Origin: a bacterium
Lineage (GTDB): Bacteria; Zixibacteria; MSB-5A5; CAIYYT01
Reading direction: 5' to 3'
Assembly (NCBI GenBank): GCA_016708315.1
Contig: JADJGC010000023.1
Coordinates: forward strand, 1 to 64,000
DNA: 64,000 bases
The position numbers and the translations under genes were made by a program. The first letter of the stretch is position 1; each line of letters starts with the position of its first letter. The notes beneath the pieces are model-generated. The model saw only the letters and a program-made list of their open reading frames with translations. It did not search any database and was not told where the DNA came from. Shown here piece by piece: positions 25,438 through 34,514 of the stretch.

Positions 25438-28400
25438 TTGAGCAAACTCGTTATCAGAGTCAGTCTGCTGTTGCTCTTCATTATGAGCGCAACGGCGATG
25501 GCAGTCACGACCATCAAGGTCAGTGATGTCGAGAATGGAGTGACGATCCTCGGTCAGGATCCGAGTGGAATCACGTTGAGAATCAATGTCGGCGAGTTGG
25601 AAGCAGTTCCAGTCGCGACCAAGGCTGGTGCATTCACAATGCTGTCAGCCAAGGGATTTTCGTTGTCATCACGGGTTGGCGAGCCGGCATTACCGGTGGC
25701 CACTCAGTTGATCGCAATCCCGGAATCTGCAGAGTTGAGAATCGAGGTTCTTGGTTCGCAGTCGACGGAGTATGATCTTTCCCAGTTTGGAGTAACATCC
25801 CTGCTGATGCCGGCACAGCCATCGTTGTCCAAATCGGACGATCCGGCGAAGGTGCCATTCGAATACAACGAGGGACTCTACAAGAATGCAGGGTACTACT
25901 CTCTTCCAACAGCGACTTCAGAGATTTCAGGAACCATGCGCGGACTGCGCGTGGGTCATGTTTCTGTAGCTCCGGTGGAGTATGATCCAATTTCCAACAA
26001 GGTTCGGGTGCAGAGCGAGATAACGATACGCGTCAATTTCGACAACCCTGACTGGTTGGCGACGCAGAAGAATTTTGACAATACTTACTCTCCAGTTTTT
26101 GAGCCAGCCTATGCCCAACTCAGCAACTACGAGATGATGAACCTTCAGGACAAAGCGGACCTCGTCAAGTATCCGATCAAGTACGTCATCATTTCGGCGC
26201 GGATGTTTGAATCCCAATTGCAGCCGTTTATCGCCTGGAAGGTAAAGAAAGGTTTCAAAGTTATCGTCGCTTACACTGACGTTATTGGAACGACGACAAC
26301 GGCAATTAAAGCTTACATACAGGGTTTGTACAATGCGGGAACCCTGGCTGATCCGGCACCATCTTTTGTGCTCTTGGTTGGTGACACACCGCAAATTCCT
26401 TCGTTCACCGGCTCTTCGGGTTCGCATGTGACAGACTTGCGCTACTGCGAATTCACCGGCGACAATCTTCCGGAAATCTACTACGGCCGTTTCTCGGCGC
26501 AGACAACCGCACAACTGCAGCCGCAGATTGACAAGACGCTGGAGTATGAGCAGTACCTGATGCCGAATCCGGCTTATTTGGGCGAGACTACGCTTATCGC
26601 CGGAGTCGATGGCAGTTATGCTCCGACCTACGGCAACGGCCAGATCAACTACGGCACGAATCTTTATTTTAATGCCGCCCACGGTATCACGCCGCATGTA
26701 TGGCTCTATCCCGCCTCTGACGGGGCAGGCGCCTCGGCAGCGATCATTCAGACAGTTAATACCGGTATTGCCTATATCAACTACACCGCGCACGGCAGCC
26801 ATGACAGTTGGGCTGATCCGTCGTTCTCGGTATCAGACATCAATGGTCTGACCAATATTCATGAGTACGGATTTGCGGTTGGCAATTGCTGCGTAACAAA
26901 CACCTTCGCAGAAAGCACACCGTGCTTTGGCGAAGCCTGGATGCAGGCCGCCAACAAAGGTGGAATTGGATACATCGGCGCGAGCAACAACTCGTACTGG
27001 GACGAAGACTATTGGTGGGGAGTCGGCGGCGGCAAGGCGATTGTAGCAGCCGGACCGGCCTACGATGCGACCAAACTCGGCGCATACGACGGTGTATTTC
27101 ACGATCACGGTGAAGCAGTCACGAATCACTATATCACCGCTTATGGAATCAACATGATTGGAAATCTTGCGGTTGAGCAATCCACAAGCAGTCGCAAGCA
27201 ATATTATTGGGAAATCTATCACCTGATGGGCGACCCGTCAGTCGTACCGTATATGAAACTCCCGGCAATGAATGCTGTGAGTCATTCGGCTTCCGTGCTG
27301 ATGACCGCTTCGACATTCAACGTGAGTGCCGATCCGGGCTCGTATGTCGGTATCACCGTAAATGGTGTGCTTCATGGCGCAGGCTATGTCGACGCAACCG
27401 GCAGTGTGCAGATTTCACTTGCTCCGTTCAGTCAGCCAGCGACTGCGAATATCGTGGTTACGGCGCAGAATAAGATCCCATACAATTCCACTGTACAGGT
27501 AATCGCCCCGAGCGGACCGTACGTGATTTACCAGAGCCACACAATCAATGATGCGGCTGGCAACAACAACGGTCAGATCGATTTTGGTGAAGCGATTGTA
27601 TTGGGGATGCAAATTCAGAATGTCGGACCGGATGCGGCGAACAATGTTGTCGCGACGCTGAGCACCGACGATGAATTCGTCACCATCACCGACGCGACCG
27701 AGAATTACGGCACGATAGCCGGCAATTTCGGCAATGCGACGATTGCAGACGCGTTCGCGATTACCTTCAGCCCGCTGATTCCTGACGGCCACAGAGTGAC
27801 TTTCACTGTCACCGTGAACGGCAATGCGAAGGATACTTGGGAAAGTACATTCAACGTCACCGCACATGCACCGGCAGTCGCCTTTGTGTCATTCTCAGTT
27901 AATGACGCGACCGGCAACAACAACGGCATGATCGATCCGGGAGAGACAGCGAATATCACCGTAACGCTGCAAAACATCGGCACGGGTACCTCATACAATG
28001 TTGCCGCGCTCCTGAGCGAGCTGGATACGTATCTTGATATTACTGATGCTGACGGCACTTACGGCGATATCGCCGGAGGCGGCGGCACAGCAACAAATGC
28101 TGGAAATGTCTACACCGTAACCGCGTCGGCATCAACACCGATGGGTCACGGAGTCAACTGCAAGCTTGCTATCACTGCAAACGGCGGTTATGCCGCAACG
28201 CAGTACTTCACGCTGACAGTCGGCGATCGCGTAGTGTTCTTCTTGGAAGATTTCTCGGCAGAACAAGGTTGGACTGGATTGGGTGGAACAGCTGAATGGC
28301 AGATTGGCCCAGCAGTAGGCGGCGGCGGCGATCCGGCGGATGACCACTCTCCGAGCACCGACAAGATGGTCATGGGAAATGATTTGACATCTGTGGGGAC

Positions 28401-30327
28401 ATACGCCAACAGTATTGGTTCCACCAATTGGATATTGTCACCGATCATTGATTGCAGCAATGCGACCAGCATCTTCATGACTTACTACCATCAGTTGGGT
28501 GTAGAGTCATCGTCATATGACCACGCCTATCTTGAAGTTTACGATGGTTCGGCTTGGATTCAGCTTTACGCCAACAGTGCAACGCTGAACGAAACGGGTT
28601 GGACCGAGTCAGTGTATGATCTTTCTGCCAGTGCGGACAACAATCCGGAATTCCAGATTCGTTTTGGATTTGGACCAACAGACGGTTCGCAGGTGTATGG
28701 CGGCTGGAATATTGATGACATTTCCTTGAGAGGATATGTATCTGGTTCCGGCGGTAGTTCATTCGCAGACTTTGCAACATCTTCGATTGCCGACAGTCTG
28801 GTCGAAGGCGAGCAAGCAATTCAAAATGTGATCGTTCGCAACACGGGCGAAGCAACGCTTCGAATTCGGTTTGTACCGACGGTGACCTGGCTTGAGTGTT
28901 CAACGATTATGAACTATGTTCAGATCGGCGACAGCTTGGTTCTTCCGGTAACTTTCAAAGGCGCCGGCATGAACCCAGGTACTTACCCGGGATTGCTGGG
29001 ATATACCTCGAATGATCCGATACATGCGACTGGGAATCTGAATGCCAGTCTTCACATTTATGCACCGTTGATGGTGGTCACGCCTGCAACGATTAACAAG
29101 GCGATTCCGGTTAGTGGACGTGATTCAGTTTCCGTACTTGTCAGTAACAATGGCGACGGCAAACTGAACTATGCTATTGATTGCAGTACCTACGACAAAT
29201 TCGCCTTTGCCAAGGCAGATGCCTTGATGACCAATGAGCCGATCGGTTATGTTATCGGTGATCCTGACAAGGGCGGAATTAGCGAACCGTATTTCGCCGA
29301 CATGACTAAGGGCTTGGGCGGACCGGATGCTTTCGGCAATGTTTGGATCGATTCTGATGATCCAAACGGACCGGCATTTGAGTGGATAGACATCGCGGCA
29401 ACCGGTAACGTCGTTGCCGGCCTCAGCGATGACAACTATGTTGGACCATTCCCGATTGGATTTACATTCCCGTACTACGGTTTGACCTACACTGAATTCT
29501 ATCTTGGATCGAACGGGATTATTGGATTTGGCACAACGACCGAGCTGAGCAGTCTTAGCAACGTCGCGTTGCCGGCGGCAGGCGTTCCGAATAACATCAT
29601 TGCGTGGTGCTGGGATGACCTCAACATCAATGATGTGGATAGCCCTGGCGGCAAGGCAGTGTACCAAGTAGTGAACGGCGCCCTAGTGATTTCCTTTATT
29701 GCTTATCCGGAGTATCAATCGGACACGAATCCGGGCGAAGTAATCACCGCTCAAGTGATTCTGTCACCGGACGGCAGCGTCAAGATTCAGTATCAGACCA
29801 TTGCTACTGGATTTGACATTCTTGGTTGTACGGTTGGTATGGAGAACATCACCGGAACCGCCGGCCTGAATGTTGTATACAATGCCAACTACTTACACAA
29901 TGGACTGGCGATCTATATGGGTCCGCCCGAGCCAACGTGGATGGAAGTCAGTTCAGCTGGTGGCAGTGTTGCACCGCACAGCAGCAGTTCGTTCTGGGTC
30001 TATTTCGACGCGTTAGATATGCTGGATACAACTTGCGGCGGCGCCGTTGGAATCAGCTCCAATGATCCGAGTTTCCCGCTCTGCGGTATCCCCGTCACTT
30101 TGCGTGTTGGTCAGGTATACATGATCGGTGATGCGAACAATGACCAAACTGTGAACATCAGTGATGCTGTCTACATCATCAACTACGTGTTCTCCGGCGG
30201 GCCGGCACCGGATCCGATTCAAGCAGCAGATGTAGATTGCAGTACAGCCTGCAACATTTCTGACGCTGTTTATCTGATTAGCTACGTTTTTGGAGGCGGG
30301 CCTGCTCCCTGCGTTCCAGTAGGATAG
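25438..30327 (+). CDS. Giant secreted gingipain-like (C25) protease with dockerin-like tail
   Basis: A 1629-residue exported protein. TTG at 25438 is the start: GGAGGT lies five bases before it and a signal peptide follows (residues 1-22). After a propeptide comes the C25 caspase-like domain (about 240-600) with catalytic His in YTAHGSHDSW (about 452) and Cys in VGNCCVTNTF (about 483), then the C25 C-terminal Ig-like domain, two tandem repeats each starting ND-A-GNNNG-ID-GE (CARDB-like, about 695-920), a jelly-roll/MAM-like domain (about 935-1100), an Ig/BACON-like domain, a nidogen-like region (about 1310-1490), a second BACON-like domain and a final 65-residue double-loop segment. That end has a calcium loop DANNDQTVNISD and a second degenerate loop DVDCSTACNISD. 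It is cysteine-peptidase-like; substrate and export route are inferred, not seen. Confidence 0.9.
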   Translation: MSKLVIRVSLLLLFIMSATAMAVTTIKVSDVENGVTILGQDPSGITLRINVGELEAVPVATKAGAFTMLSAKGFSLSSRVGEPALPVATQLIAIPESAELRIEVLGSQSTEYDLSQFGVTSLLMPAQPSLSKSDDPAKVPFEYNEGLYKNAGYYSLPTATSEISGTMRGLRVGHVSVAPVEYDPISNKVRVQSEITIRVNFDNPDWLATQKNFDNTYSPVFEPAYAQLSNYEMMNLQDKADLVKYPIKYVIISARMFESQLQPFIAWKVKKGFKVIVAYTDVIGTTTTAIKAYIQGLYNAGTLADPAPSFVLLVGDTPQIPSFTGSSGSHVTDLRYCEFTGDNLPEIYYGRFSAQTTAQLQPQIDKTLEYEQYLMPNPAYLGETTLIAGVDGSYAPTYGNGQINYGTNLYFNAAHGITPHVWLYPASDGAGASAAIIQTVNTGIAYINYTAHGSHDSWADPSFSVSDINGLTNIHEYGFAVGNCCVTNTFAESTPCFGEAWMQAANKGGIGYIGASNNSYWDEDYWWGVGGGKAIVAAGPAYDATKLGAYDGVFHDHGEAVTNHYITAYGINMIGNLAVEQSTSSRKQYYWEIYHLMGDPSVVPYMKLPAMNAVSHSASVLMTASTFNVSADPGSYVGITVNGVLHGAGYVDATGSVQISLAPFSQPATANIVVTAQNKIPYNSTVQVIAPSGPYVIYQSHTINDAAGNNNGQIDFGEAIVLGMQIQNVGPDAANNVVATLSTDDEFVTITDATENYGTIAGNFGNATIADAFAITFSPLIPDGHRVTFTVTVNGNAKDTWESTFNVTAHAPAVAFVSFSVNDATGNNNGMIDPGETANITVTLQNIGTGTSYNVAALLSELDTYLDITDADGTYGDIAGGGGTATNAGNVYTVTASASTPMGHGVNCKLAITANGGYAATQYFTLTVGDRVVFFLEDFSAEQGWTGLGGTAEWQIGPAVGGGGDPADDHSPSTDKMVMGNDLTSVGTYANSIGSTNWILSPIIDCSNATSIFMTYYHQLGVESSSYDHAYLEVYDGSAWIQLYANSATLNETGWTESVYDLSASADNNPEFQIRFGFGPTDGSQVYGGWNIDDISLRGYVSGSGGSSFADFATSSIADSLVEGEQAIQNVIVRNTGEATLRIRFVPTVTWLECSTIMNYVQIGDSLVLPVTFKGAGMNPGTYPGLLGYTSNDPIHATGNLNASLHIYAPLMVVTPATINKAIPVSGRDSVSVLVSNNGDGKLNYAIDCSTYDKFAFAKADALMTNEPIGYVIGDPDKGGISEPYFADMTKGLGGPDAFGNVWIDSDDPNGPAFEWIDIAATGNVVAGLSDDNYVGPFPIGFTFPYYGLTYTEFYLGSNGIIGFGTTTELSSLSNVALPAAGVPNNIIAWCWDDLNINDVDSPGGKAVYQVVNGALVISFIAYPEYQSDTNPGEVITAQVILSPDGSVKIQYQTIATGFDILGCTVGMENITGTAGLNVVYNANYLHNGLAIYMGPPEPTWMEVSSAGGSVAPHSSSSFWVYFDALDMLDTTCGGAVGISSNDPSFPLCGIPVTLRVGQVYMIGDANNDQTVNISDAVYIINYVFSGGPAPDPIQAADVDCSTACNISDAVYLISYVFGGGPAPCVPVG

Positions 30328-30349
30328 ACGACCTCACATAGTCTCGACA

Positions 30350-30382
30350 CGCCCGGAGCTCAAGCAGCTCCGGGCGTTTTTT
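30350..30382 (+). terminator. Strong terminator after the C25 protease gene
   Basis: Perfect 11-base stem CGCCCGGAGCT / AGCTCCGGGCG with a five-base loop and six T, 22 bases after the stop codon. Confidence 0.92.
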
Positions 30383-30838
30383 GTCGGTGGAGGGCAAAGA
30401 GTGTTCGAGATTCAACGGGTACGACTATCGTGTCGAGGTGAACTCATCACCGCTTTGGGAAACCACAATCAAAATCTGGCGGCTCCCTAGATTCGAGGTA
30501 AGGATCAGAATCCTAGTCAGAAGAGCTACTGAATATGGTGTTTCGGTTCATCTCCTTAGTGCCTTGCCAGTCGTGACTTAGCTGGTTTGCTGCCAAAGCA
30601 AATTGACGTCACTTTGCCTTCAATGGCATATTGTTTGAGTTTTTGGGCGATTATCGCGTATATTCAATAAGATCATCGAATCTCCCCCTGGTCCTTTGCT
30701 GTAGACTGTTTCAATCAGGCACTCAATCCCGGCAAAATCGAAATTTCGGAGAACGGCGTGTTGTACGCCTCATGATAAACCCGATCAGCGAGTGTAACGG
30801 CAGTGACTGTGCCGTCGTTTCGCGTCAGGAGCCATTCC
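30383..30838. other. Long 5' leader region of the RRM gene
   Basis: About 455 bases without a gene. The second half probably is the transcribed leader of the RRM gene, since a promoter sits at 30635-30664. Near 30570-30600 a short hairpin (TTTGCT / AGCAAA) sits between GTGAC and GTCAC half-sites. No open frame here has a ribosome site. Confidence 0.4.
30635..30664 (+). promoter_or_regulatory. Sigma-70-like promoter, RRM protein gene
   Basis: TTGAGT (30635-30640) and TATATT (30659-30664) are 18 bases apart. It would give a leader of about 170 bases before the GTG start at 30839, unusually long and typical of cold-induced RNA-binding protein genes in other bacteria (comparison is inference). 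Confidence 0.45.
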
Positions 30839-31114
30839 GTGTACATTTATGTTGGGAACTTGTCAACGCAAACAGCGGGAAACGACCTGCGCCGCGAATT
30901 CGAAGCATTTGGTGAGGTCACAAAGGCTGCTATCGTAACAGGTGTCGATAGAAAGAAACCTGCCGGTTTTGGATTCGTGCGCATGGCCAACGAAGCAGCA
31001 TTCGATGCAGCGCTAACGGGCATGGCCGGCAAGACGATTCACGGCAGGCTGCTTGAGATTCGCAAGACGCGGCGAGTTGTTGATGAATCCAATAGTAAAG
31101 AAATGACTGCCTAG
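30839..31114 (+). CDS. Small RNA-binding protein with one RRM domain
   Basis: A 91-residue single RNA recognition motif protein. RNP2 is YIYVGNL and RNP1 is KPAGFGFVRM, with aromatic residues on both for stacking on RNA bases. Such bacterial RRM proteins act as RNA chaperones, often cold-induced. GTG at 30839 is chosen: AGGAG lies seven bases before it and the RRM begins immediately; an upstream in-frame start at 30803 has no ribosome site. A second RRM gene follows after 42 bases, probably in the same transcript. Confidence 0.88.
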   Translation: MYIYVGNLSTQTAGNDLRREFEAFGEVTKAAIVTGVDRKKPAGFGFVRMANEAAFDAALTGMAGKTIHGRLLEIRKTRRVVDESNSKEMTA

Positions 31115-31156
31115 CAATCGCGGCGCTGATCTGAAGACAAGGACAAGGAGTTTATA

Positions 31157-31468
31157 ATGAATATTCATGTGAGTAATTTATCGCGCGAGACCACGGAGAA
31201 GGAACTCGGGCTGGCTTTCGCAGATTATGGAACGGTCGCCAAGACGAACATCATTTCGGATAAGACGACCAAGGTATCGAAGGGGTTTGGATTCATCGAA
31301 ATGACCAACGAAATCGAAGCAAGGGCTGCCATCAAGGGGATGTCGGGTCGCGATATGCACGGACATGAGATGGTCGTGAGCGAGGCACGTGGCAATACCG
31401 AGGACGGTGTCAAACGAGTTGCGGTTGCGGAAGTTGTCAGCTCCAAGCAAAGCAGACAGATTTTGTAA
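31157..31468 (+). CDS. Second small RRM RNA-binding protein
   Basis: A 103-residue RRM protein: RNP2 is NIHVSNL, RNP1 is KGFGFIEM, followed by a charged tail (VVSEARGNTEDG and beyond) after the domain. AAGGAG is well placed before the ATG. It is only distantly similar to the RRM protein just upstream (both share the E-F/AF-DYG/AFGEV layout), so the pair is an old tandem duplication. RNA targets are unknown. Confidence 0.88.
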   Translation: MNIHVSNLSRETTEKELGLAFADYGTVAKTNIISDKTTKVSKGFGFIEMTNEIEARAAIKGMSGRDMHGHEMVVSEARGNTEDGVKRVAVAEVVSSKQSRQIL

Positions 31469-31559
31469 AGATACCACACAGAAATGCAAGCGCGCCATGG
31501 AAGATTTTGAAGCGCGCCAACTAAACGGCAATAGTGAACCACTCTTGCCGTATTTTTTT

Positions 31560-31910
31560 CTACTTTTTCAGACTGATTTCGTTGTATAGCGCCAGCATTG
31601 AGCGTACATGCGAACACACATTGTCGCACAGATTGAAGATACGCGGATTGGCGACGCTGTAAACAACGAATGATCCTTGTTTAGATTTCTTAACCAACCC
31701 AGCCTTGGTCAAAATTGAGAGATGCCGCGAAATGTTTGGCTGGGTACAAGTGAACAACTCGACCAAATCCTGGACAGTTTTGTTGTCTTTCTTCAACGCA
31801 CGCAATATCTTAAGGCGAGTCGGGTCACTCAACGCCTGAAAACACTCTGCAACCAAATCGAGTGCCGGATCAGAAAGTTCTGAAAAATCATTTGTTTTTT
31901 CTCTTGCCAT
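31560..31910 (-). CDS. ArsR/SmtB-family transcriptional repressor
   Basis: A 116-residue winged-helix repressor. FQALSDPTRLKILRALK and the recognition helix CTQPNISRHLSILTKAGLVKK are the family signature, and GSFVVYSVANPRIF is the wing. It has Cys at 23, 55, 95 and 99; the C-terminal pair NLCDNVC (95, 99) is a likely metal or thiol/persulfide sensor site in helix 5. It is transcribed away from the efflux operon, with a near-perfect 20-base palindrome between, so it very probably represses both itself and the efflux genes. The inducer is unknown. Confidence 0.9.
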   Translation of the reverse strand: MAREKTNDFSELSDPALDLVAECFQALSDPTRLKILRALKKDNKTVQDLVELFTCTQPNISRHLSILTKAGLVKKSKQGSFVVYSVANPRIFNLCDNVCSHVRSMLALYNEISLKK

Positions 31911-31916
31911 GTGAGT

Positions 31917-31936
31917 ATATAACTATATATTTATAT
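31917..31936. promoter_or_regulatory. Palindromic ArsR operator between the repressor and efflux genes
   Basis: Twenty bases, ATATAA-C-TATATA-T-TTATAT, match their own reverse complement at 18 of 20 positions. It lies seven bases from the repressor start codon and 37 bases before the DUF2892 start, in the only gap between the divergent genes, as expected for an ArsR-family site. Confidence 0.75.
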
Positions 31937-31973
31937 GATTGTCAATGGTTTTTTTGACGAAAGGAGAAATAAG

Positions 31974-32168
31974 ATGACAGTAGAAAATGGAATCCGGGTG
32001 ATGGCCGGAACGCTGGTGCTTGTTGGAGTATGTCTTTCGATCCTGGTACATCCGTGGTGGCTGGCGCTGACGGCATTTGTCGGTTTGAATCTGATCCAAT
32101 CGGCGTTCACGCATTTCTGTCCCGCAGAAATGATTCTAAAGCGGGTAATGGGGAAAAGCAAAGCATGA
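31974..32168 (+). CDS. DUF2892 small inner-membrane protein
   Basis: A 64-residue two-span membrane protein: NGIRVMAGTLVLVGVCLSILV, then WWLALTAFVGLNLIQSAFTHFCPAEMILKRV. The FVG-NL-QS-FT-FCP motif is the family mark, often joined to rhodanese or sulfide-handling genes. GGAG lies before the ATG at 31974; a start upstream at 31935 is less supported. Its stop overlaps the TolC-like ATG (ATGA). Exact role unknown; the conserved Cys in FCP suggests thiol or metal chemistry. Confidence 0.85.
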   Translation: MTVENGIRVMAGTLVLVGVCLSILVHPWWLALTAFVGLNLIQSAFTHFCPAEMILKRVMGKSKA

Positions 32169-33481
32169 AACAAATTTACCTGTGGGTGTTAAGCGCAGTG
32201 CTTGTATTGGGAGCGCTCTTGCCTCAACGTGTCTTGTCGCAGACACTAACACTTGAAGAAGCGCTGCGAATAGCACAGGAGAACGCTCCGACGGCACGAA
32301 TTGCACAGGAGCGGTCGGCGCAAAGCGCTGCGCGAGTCCGAATGGCGGAGTCTGCATTCTACCCGCAGCTTGGGATCTCATCGTCCTATGTCTCAAGCGA
32401 CAACCCGGTTCAAGCATTCATGTTTGCGTTGAATCAGGGGAAGTTTTCGATGCAAGCGGACGTCAACAACCCGCCACGAGCCGACAATTGGCTGCTATCG
32501 GGACAGGTCGGACTTCGAGTGTTTAGCGGCGGCAGCGACATGGCAAATCGGCAGGCAGCCAATTCGGCGCGAATCGGTTTGGAGAATATGGAACTGGCGA
32601 CGCGCAACGAAGTGAGCCTTCAGGTGTTGCAAGCCTATCTGTCAGTTCTTACCGCGGAGCAGTTTGTTCGCGCGGCTGAAACTGCGGTTAAGGCATTTGA
32701 AACCGCCGAAGGTGTTATCTCTTCCCGAGTGGCGGCTGGTACGGCCCTAAAGACCGATTTACTCAACATACAAGTGCAGCGAATTCAGGCAGAGGAACAG
32801 AAACTTCGCGCAGGAAACGCGCTATTGCTTGCGAAAGAAGGGTTGAAGTTCGCACTCGGAGTAGAGACACTTCCCTATACCGAGTTCTCGAGTTTAGAGC
32901 GGGTTGGCATCAAGGAGGCACCATCTGAGTCTAAGGGATTGCGTCCAGAGCTTACAGCGAGTGATGCCTTCGCACAAGCCGCGCGTGCACAATTAAAGGC
33001 TGCAAAAGGATCGTATCTGCCAAGCATCAATGCGTTCGCTTCTATAGACCGCTATCAGGGCTGGGAGTTTGACGGCACAAACGACAACTGGACCATTGGT
33101 GTCAATGCACAGTGGTCGATATTTGACGGATTTCTCACCCGATCCAAAGTTCGTGAGAAGCGTGCCGCGTTGAATATTGCTGAAGAAGAAGCAAGAATGA
33201 CAAAGCTGAGGACTTCCCTTGAGCTCGAATCGGCGCGATCTTCGATGCTGGAAGCTACCAAGAGAGTTGCGGTGATGACTCAGGCAACAGAGCTGGCTTC
33301 AGAAAGCGCAACGTTGACGCGCCAGAGATTCGATCAAGGTTTGATGTTGACCTCACAAGTGATAGACGCAGAAAATGCTCTGGTACAGGCCGAGGTCGGG
33401 CTTGCCCAAGCGAAAGCCGACAGGCTCTTTGCGATAGCGTCGCTTCGACGCGCACTTAACTTGCCTATAGTTGGAGAATAA
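32165..33481 (+). CDS. TolC-family outer-membrane efflux protein
   Basis: A 438-residue outer-membrane channel of a tripartite pump. A signal peptide (MKQIYLWVLSAVLVLGALL) is followed by two internally related halves of long helices and short strands, with the typical LTLEEALRIAQENAP start and VIDAENALVQAEVGLAQAKAD second half. ATG at 32165 overlaps the DUF2892 stop. The adaptor gene begins right after its stop. It would let the RND pump below export its substrate to the outside. Confidence 0.92.
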   Translation: MKQIYLWVLSAVLVLGALLPQRVLSQTLTLEEALRIAQENAPTARIAQERSAQSAARVRMAESAFYPQLGISSSYVSSDNPVQAFMFALNQGKFSMQADVNNPPRADNWLLSGQVGLRVFSGGSDMANRQAANSARIGLENMELATRNEVSLQVLQAYLSVLTAEQFVRAAETAVKAFETAEGVISSRVAAGTALKTDLLNIQVQRIQAEEQKLRAGNALLLAKEGLKFALGVETLPYTEFSSLERVGIKEAPSESKGLRPELTASDAFAQAARAQLKAAKGSYLPSINAFASIDRYQGWEFDGTNDNWTIGVNAQWSIFDGFLTRSKVREKRAALNIAEEEARMTKLRTSLELESARSSMLEATKRVAVMTQATELASESATLTRQRFDQGLMLTSQVIDAENALVQAEVGLAQAKADRLFAIASLRRALNLPIVGE

Positions 33482-33482
33482 A

Positions 33483-34514
33483 ATGAGAATACTAAGACGT
33501 TCATTTACGCTGGTTGCCTTGCTATTGCTGATAGCCGGATGCGGCGGCTCAGCAAAAGAGCAAGGTGCGGCGAAGAGCGGAAGCATCAAGAAGGTTTCGG
33601 TTGCAGCCGCAGAGCAACGCGCGCTTAGAGATGTCCAAAAGATAATGGGCACGGTCGAAGCTCGCAGTCGTGCTCAGATAGAGACAAAGGTCCAATCCCG
33701 CGTGGAACGAATTGCAGTCGTTCTGGGAAGTCGAGTCGAAGCAGGCGATGTGTTGGCGGAACTTGATACGCGCGACATCACTGCCCGGTATCGACAGGCG
33801 CAGGCCGTCTACGAGCAAGCGGCACAGGATCTCCGGCGTTTCGAGACGTTGTTGAGCCAACAGGCAGCGACACAACAAGAGTTTGACGGAATCAAAATGC
33901 GCGTAGCGGTTGCAGAAGCAAGTAAACAGGAAGCAGAGGCGATGCTGAGCTATGCGCGCATAGTAGCACCATTTTCGGGAGTGGTAACAGAGAAGATGAT
34001 CGATCGCGGTGACTTAGCTGTCCCCGGTCGCCCCTTATTCACTTTGGAGCAAGACGGCACCCCGCGCTTTGTATTGACGATTCCAGAATCAAATGCTGGA
34101 AGGATCTCCAGAGGAGATTCTGTGCAGATCGAGATACCAGCGTCTGATACGACATTGACTGGTATCGTGACCGAGCTGTCGCCAAGCGCCGATCCGATGA
34201 CGCGGTCCTACCAACTCAAGGCGGATCTGCCTTCAACGTCGAAACTTCGACCCGGGCAGTTCGGACGTTTACTCCTGCCGACCGGTGAAGCAAGCGCCTT
34301 GTTTGTGCCGAGCAGCGCCGTTGTTAAGCGAGGTCAGATGGAGTTGGTCTATGTGGCAATGAGCGATGGGCGAGTCTCATTGCGCATGGTGAGAACCGGT
34401 CGGGTGATGTCGGGATGGACGGAAGTTCTCTCTGGATTGAATCCGGGTGAAAATGTTGTTACTTCAGGATTGTCGGAGCTTAGCGATGGCGATCAAATCG
34501 AGCGGCTGCCATGA
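33483..34514 (+). CDS. RND efflux membrane-fusion (HlyD-like) lipoprotein
   Basis: A 343-residue periplasmic adaptor that joins the RND pump to the TolC channel. It is a lipoprotein (LLLIAGCGG). KVQSRVERIAVVLGSRVEAGDVLAELDTRD is the lipoyl-like half, followed by a helical hairpin, the second half-motif IVAPFSGVVTEKMIDRGDLAVPGRPLF and beta-barrel segments. GGAG precedes the ATG at 33483. The stop overlaps the RND start (ATGA), so the proteins are made together. Confidence 0.92.
   Translation: MRILRRSFTLVALLLLIAGCGGSAKEQGAAKSGSIKKVSVAAAEQRALRDVQKIMGTVEARSRAQIETKVQSRVERIAVVLGSRVEAGDVLAELDTRDITARYRQAQAVYEQAAQDLRRFETLLSQQAATQQEFDGIKMRVAVAEASKQEAEAMLSYARIVAPFSGVVTEKMIDRGDLAVPGRPLFTLEQDGTPRFVLTIPESNAGRISRGDSVQIEIPASDTTLTGIVTELSPSADPMTRSYQLKADLPSTSKLRPGQFGRLLLPTGEASALFVPSSAVVKRGQMELVYVAMSDGRVSLRMVRTGRVMSGWTEVLSGLNPGENVVTSGLSELSDGDQIERLP

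Noticed and set aside
25927..26802. A 291-codon minus-strand frame inside the C25 protease gene
   Set aside because: Antisense to a continuous coding frame with catalytic motifs; no domain or start signal.
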